Of a DNA stretch of 64,000 bases, positions 59,333 through 64,000 are shown piece after piece (within the stretch, counting starts at the first letter, position 1; each line of letters starts with the position of its first letter). The position numbers and the translations under genes are program-made. The DNA lies in contig CM055100.1 of NCBI GenBank assembly GCA_029204225.1, forward strand, positions 61,071,841 to 61,135,840, given 5' to 3'. The notes under the pieces are model-generated. The model did no database searches and had not been told where the DNA came from. It saw only the letters and a list, made by a program, of their open reading frames with translations. The stretch comes from Diphasiastrum complanatum (taxonomy: Eukaryota; Streptophyta; Lycopodiopsida; Lycopodiales; Lycopodiaceae).

Positions 59333-60067
59333 TGAGAGCATACCCTTAAGTTGAGAGACTCTTTTTGGGGTACCGGCCCTTACCGGCCGATGTCCTTAAT
59401 GCGTGATGTGAATCAACGAACACCACATAATAGTGAGGTTTTGTAACCATTTTGTAACTGATATATAGCATTTCATATCTTTTGCCCCTCCTGCGAGAGG
59501 GATGTTCATATAGGCGCGCGAGCCTTCTTTTTACATATCCAGTATCAGAGAGATAGGGAGTAAGATCAGGAGAGTGAGGATTCGTGACACTATGTATCTT
59601 TACTCTTTGTTGATAATACAATAAAGGAAATTCAGCTCTTGCTTTGTTTTCGTAGGTGCCTCTGGTGCCACTTTGCTGTTTTCTAATTGTGTTGATTGAC
59701 AACTCTGAATACCCCATCTTTTTCCTATATGTGCATGATTAGATTTGTGCCAGTACTCGTGATATAATTCTGTGAATTCATACTACATAATGATCCTGTT
59801 CAACATCAAGTAATCTGCTCATAATAATGGCGACAATTTTGATAGTGTGGAACAGTGTCATCACTTCCGACACCGGTTCTTGATAAATGGAATTTGGTAG
59901 TCATCAGAACTGCTTTGCTGTTCATTGTTAGGACGGATGACTTGAGATGTTCCGGAAGTGGACATCCCGAAGTTGATTCTCTATGGACTCTGAAATAAAC
60001 CTTTATCATTTTGGTTGTGATCCGGTTGATCACTGGTACCGAAACAAGGCTCAATTTATCTCCAACA
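59333..60067 (+). repeat. 3' LTR of dual-RNase H gypsy element
   Basis: Direct-repeat partner of 52504-53221. No clear purine tract precedes it; the upstream TACCCCAAGAA resembles the sequence before the 5' LTR. No target duplication was seen (ACGAA versus AAGAT). Confidence 0.85.
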
Positions 60068-63000
60068 AAGATCAGTTTATGGATTTGGATCATCATCGAT
60101 CTGAATTCTTTCACATAGGATAACTTCAAAGGATGTTGGAGAACATTCATGCAAAATTTTTAAGCCTTCCATCAATTATATGCATCAAAAAGTAGGAGAA
60201 ACTTTAAAAAACATGGTTGTTTTTTTGACAATTTTTTGGGTTTTTCACTATGTTTTGACACATAAAACCCTCATGAAAATGCTTGCTAATCATTAGCAAC
60301 TCAGAATGACCTGTATCAGTCTTCAATTTTTTTTATTTTGCTAGAAAATAAATTTTACTACCCGTTTTTCGTAAAAAATACTAAAAAAAAACAAACTATT
60401 TTTGACTACAACATAACCTAGAACCATAAATCTTGCATAATCTTGGCATGCTATTATTAATTCAGCAATTAATGACTCCCTAACATAAGGTATACTTGCT
60501 AAAAATTCAGAACTACAGTAGGTTATGAGAGATTCAAGCAAAAACTGAAAAAACCATCATAAACTGGCTAAAATCGACAATAACCCATATTGCTATAGAG
60601 AAAGCTAGTATCTAATGGATCTTAGCAACATGCAAGTGAAAATAATGGGAAAGCACCCACTTGGAAGCTTGTTCACCACCAGCAAGAGGAAATAGATTGA
60701 TTTCCACCGAAAAGTCGACGAAAGACCTTCACAGCTCCAATCCCTTCATCTTTGTAAGCCTTGCTCTAATACCATTGCACCTTCAAGATCTTGCTTACAA
60801 GACACACATAAAGGAATAAGAATTGAAGCCAAAGCACCCAACCGTGCAAAAGCTATTGGTCAATCTCCAATAATCTCACCCCCATGCCATAGGATTGGAT
60901 GTAGGTGTTGAGAGATGATCATGGCAATGAAAACACATATACTAGAATGGGAGTAGGGCGAGTTCCTACATGAGGATGCATACTCTGCTTTACATGTGCA
61001 TGTGCCATGCAAGCCTAGAATACTACCACACAAGCTTTTCATTACTATTGATACTCTACACCATGCCAATAGCCGTCCTAACCCAAAATTACTTCTCATG
61101 TCATAGTAATGTGAATGTAGACAATGCAGAAACACTATCAAACATACATACATCTATGATTGAACTACAATGAATTATCATTCTAAAATTGCAAAACTGA
61201 GAAATGAATGATAACATCTCATTACGCTTGGATCTTTCAACTAATTCAGGTAGGATGCAACAAACTATAATAATAAAAAATCTGAATAAAAATAACGAAG
61301 ACATGTTTACCAAGAAATCTCAATAATAGAGATTGAATACTTCTGCTATTTTACTCTGATAAGGTAAAGCAAATAGCTTCACCTATTTTGCCATATAGAT
61401 CACTCATACACTTCTTGTAATTGCGATAGTTTATTACAAATTGTATAGACTTGTTAGTGGAATAGCTAATCAACTCAAATTTGAATGTGTCCAAACTCGA
61501 CCTACTACATTTCCCACACTTTCCAGAAGTGGTTCCATGCTCTCAATATGCATTACAAGGAGGTAATATAATCCAGAGCTTACTAGCAAAGGGGCATCAA
61601 TTGTTTTTTAAATTTTTTGTTAAAAGAAGCAAAAAATGCAACTTTTCCAATTTGCTCATAGCATTTGAACGTTGTCAACACAATTGATCGAGTTTTCAAA
61701 ATGAGCTAAGGTGAACTACTGTTTGGAGAATAAGTATGTGAGGTATTAGTCACGTATAGAAGCTTCTATGAATTCAATTGGCTTGGAAGATATGCTCCAT
61801 GCTCTCAATTTGCAAAAGGAGATAATGTAATCTATAACTTCAACTATGGGGGAGCATCAATTTTTTCCATTTTTTTCTACGAAAGAAGTTGAACTATGCA
61901 ATTTTTGGAGAACAATCTATAATATCTAAACACGTATCAATATAATTGGTTAACCTTTGAGTTGTACTTGTGAACTATAAAACAAAAATCAAACCTTTTC
62001 ATGAAACAAACCTTACCTTAAAAAGTTGGGGACAATGTATTTTATTACAATTCTAAATATAGTCTCCATGGGGCCCCCTACTACAGAGGTGGGTATGCTC
62101 AAACCTTCACCACTCTTGGGAATTATGTAGCCAAGGTGCAAAATATGATGCTCTAAAAAATTGCTTTGATAATAGTCAATAGTTGTAATCAACACCTGAG
62201 AACAAGAGGGATAGTGTTAGGGCCAAAGACTAACTGTCGTGTATGGAGATGATTTCAACATGCCCTTAGATCGACATTCAATTTCAACTTTTAGCTCTGT
62301 GTCTAGAATGGACAGTATACAGACTAAATCGAGCAAATGTCATGAATCCACTTGTGAAGTGAGGTCAAATAATTGTTGCTTTTGCAACAAAAGCTAGGAT
62401 TCCACTACTTATTTCGTCTAGTGAGTGTGGCCAAAAAATATAGCATGCACCTTTTGCAAGGATACAAAACTCATAGAAAAACAAAAAACAAATATAATAG
62501 AACATGCCATCAAATAATTATGTTGAATACTTTTTCATCTATAGCCCATATTTATCCCATGGTTTTTGAAGCAAGAATGTTTTAAGACCAGGCTTTTTAG
62601 CTTATCAAAGACAACAAAGGCATCTGCTCTCGAGTTGGACCTGCCCACTTAGGCATAAGCTTGCATCTTGGTAAGTGCACGAGTGGAGGTTTGGAGTCTT
62701 GTGCTTTTTGGCTTGGCCCTCTAGTAATGCAAAGTGTACATATCGTACACATTGAAGCCGATTCAATTTTCCATTGTAGGTGAGTTGGATAAGAGTGTTA
62801 ACTTGTGTCAAAGGAGGCCTAGACATGTTGCACGGAATACATACATCTAAGAGCCCCAACAGTTCCAAAATTACCTTGGCCTAAACTGTGGATTCATAAT
62901 GTTAAATATTATACATAATAGTATTAGAGTATTACCATTATAAAAAGCTAATTTGAACATTGAATGAGTTTATAGGCAACCACGGATGTCATGGAAATAT

Positions 63001-64000
63001 TCTTGCCACCCTCCAAGGTCATGTTGTGTTACTCACCATGGCTCACAGTGTAGCAAGGCCCGCCATCCAACGATGTATAATACATTACCAAAGTGGGATA
63101 ATAATCATGTCAATATTTATCTTGCTACACTATTGGATGAGGGTGGGCCCTGCTTGCACCCTCATTCTCAAAGTTAGTGGGTGTTTGAGTGATGCTCTGG
63201 CGGTGCTTTTCAAGGCCATTTTAGACTAGCGCCAAAACCCCTTTACATCGGCCCATTCGTTGCCAACCCATTTTATGAACCTTGACAAGCGATTAATGAG
63301 GGCAACATACCACCACCCACCACCCTCCTTTAAACTTGGTTACGATAAGTGCTAAATGAGAGGCCTGCAATACAATTGGCCCTCATCGATACCATCCCAT
63401 TCCATTCTTTTCAAAGTTGGCCCTTGACAACTTAAACATATCAATGAATGTACCCTAGGTTTCAGAAAATGGGTTCTAGCCAGCCTCTCAGCCGGCTACA
63501 TGGCACCTTCATTTACCGATTTTGAATTTGGGACTTGCCAAAGCATACCTATCTCAAAACCACCCATCAAACGTTTGTGGGGCCGGGATTACTATGGTGG
63601 GCCAGGTCAGTACCATCATATACTCTTATTTGCATTACTATTGGGGTGGCGGCATGTAGGCTTTGCAAAGGTGGCGCCTCGTACACAATGTTGTTTTGTT
63701 TTTTTTTGTTTTTTATTATTGGGGCCCAAATTTGAATATTCTTTTCAGTCTTACCATATCTAAAGAGGTATTATTTTCCCAAGAGACAAATCTTGCAATG
63801 AAAGATATATGTCTTATCTTTTTAATAATATGAAAATCTAGGCAGAATTAAAAGAGGAATTCCAGTTTCTCTGGCGTGGAGACTTTTATTTTTTGATGAA
63901 TTTACTACTATTATATCGTTTATTTTAAATTTGTATCTTTAGATTGAGTATTTAGTGGGTCAGCTTCTTTGTCTTGGAGTGGGATGTCAGTGACGCACAC
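60068..64000. other. Gene-poor region with a probable - strand LTR
   Basis: No coding domain is recognised. At about 60752-60770 the - strand reads TGGTATTAGAGCAAGG, a one-base variant of the initiator Met-tRNA PBS. The sequence to its right (from about 60771, perhaps to 61160) is therefore likely the end of a - strand LTR. The segment 61475-61535 is the dispersed repeat also found at 35857. The rest is AT-rich intergenic sequence. Confidence 0.4.

Overview
This is a plant nuclear window. It holds one recognisable intron-containing host gene, an R3H/SUZ-domain RNA-binding protein at about 12.7-15.8 kb on the + strand. Nearly everything else is old, broken, nested LTR retrotransposon sequence. 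The plant assignment rests on plant-type Ty1-copia and Ty3-gypsy families, repeated primer-binding sites matching the 3' end of initiator Met-tRNA (TGGTATCAGAGC), a Tat/Athila-style PBS, plant-like introns and telo-box motifs upstream of the gene. I cannot name the species. No rRNA, tRNA, CRISPR or prokaryotic operon was recognised.

Layout. 0-5 kb: a Ty1-copia element (LTR, PBS, gag, zinc knuckle, protease) in which integrase/RT/RNase H are replaced by an unfamiliar module. 5-7.8 kb: 3' part of Ty3-gypsy family A and its LTR. 7.8-10.9 kb: two copia fragments on the - strand. 10.9-12 kb: GC-rich tandem repeats, then the R3H promoter. 12.7-15.8 kb: R3H gene. 16-19.5 kb: gene-poor, with a local duplication. 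19.6-20.7 kb: gypsy RT fragment. 23.2-24.07 kb: decayed reading frame resembling the region before some reverse transcriptases. 24.08-27.43 kb: a compact - strand element with two LTRs, only gag, and a 25-bp minisatellite as leader (TR-GAG-like). 28.1-30.9 kb: two family-A pieces in opposite orientation. 31.2-35.5 kb: - strand gypsy with tRNA-Asp-type PBS, a leader of 150-bp repeats and a (GA)n-bearing LTR. 36-39 kb: unidentified - strand coding relics. 39-42.3 kb: + strand copia. 42.3-44.25 kb: family-A integrase and LTR. 44.3-45.1 kb: another unidentified - strand relic. 45.5-48.3 kb: gypsy LTR, PBS, gag and protease start. 49.2-50.45 kb: second copy of the modified copia. 50.6-52.5 kb: unknown ORF with coiled coil. 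52.5-60.07 kb: a nearly complete gypsy element with both LTRs and a second, archaeal-type RNase H after integrase. 60.1-64 kb: gene-poor.

No element has an intact polyprotein: all carry stops, frameshifts or deletions, so none looks autonomous now. The most original signals are the non-pol module shared by two Ty1-copia relatives, the post-integrase RNase H, the unknown ORF directly upstream of that element's 5' LTR, structured tandem repeats in retrotransposon leaders, and the unidentified - strand relics at 36-39 kb and 44.3-45.1 kb.
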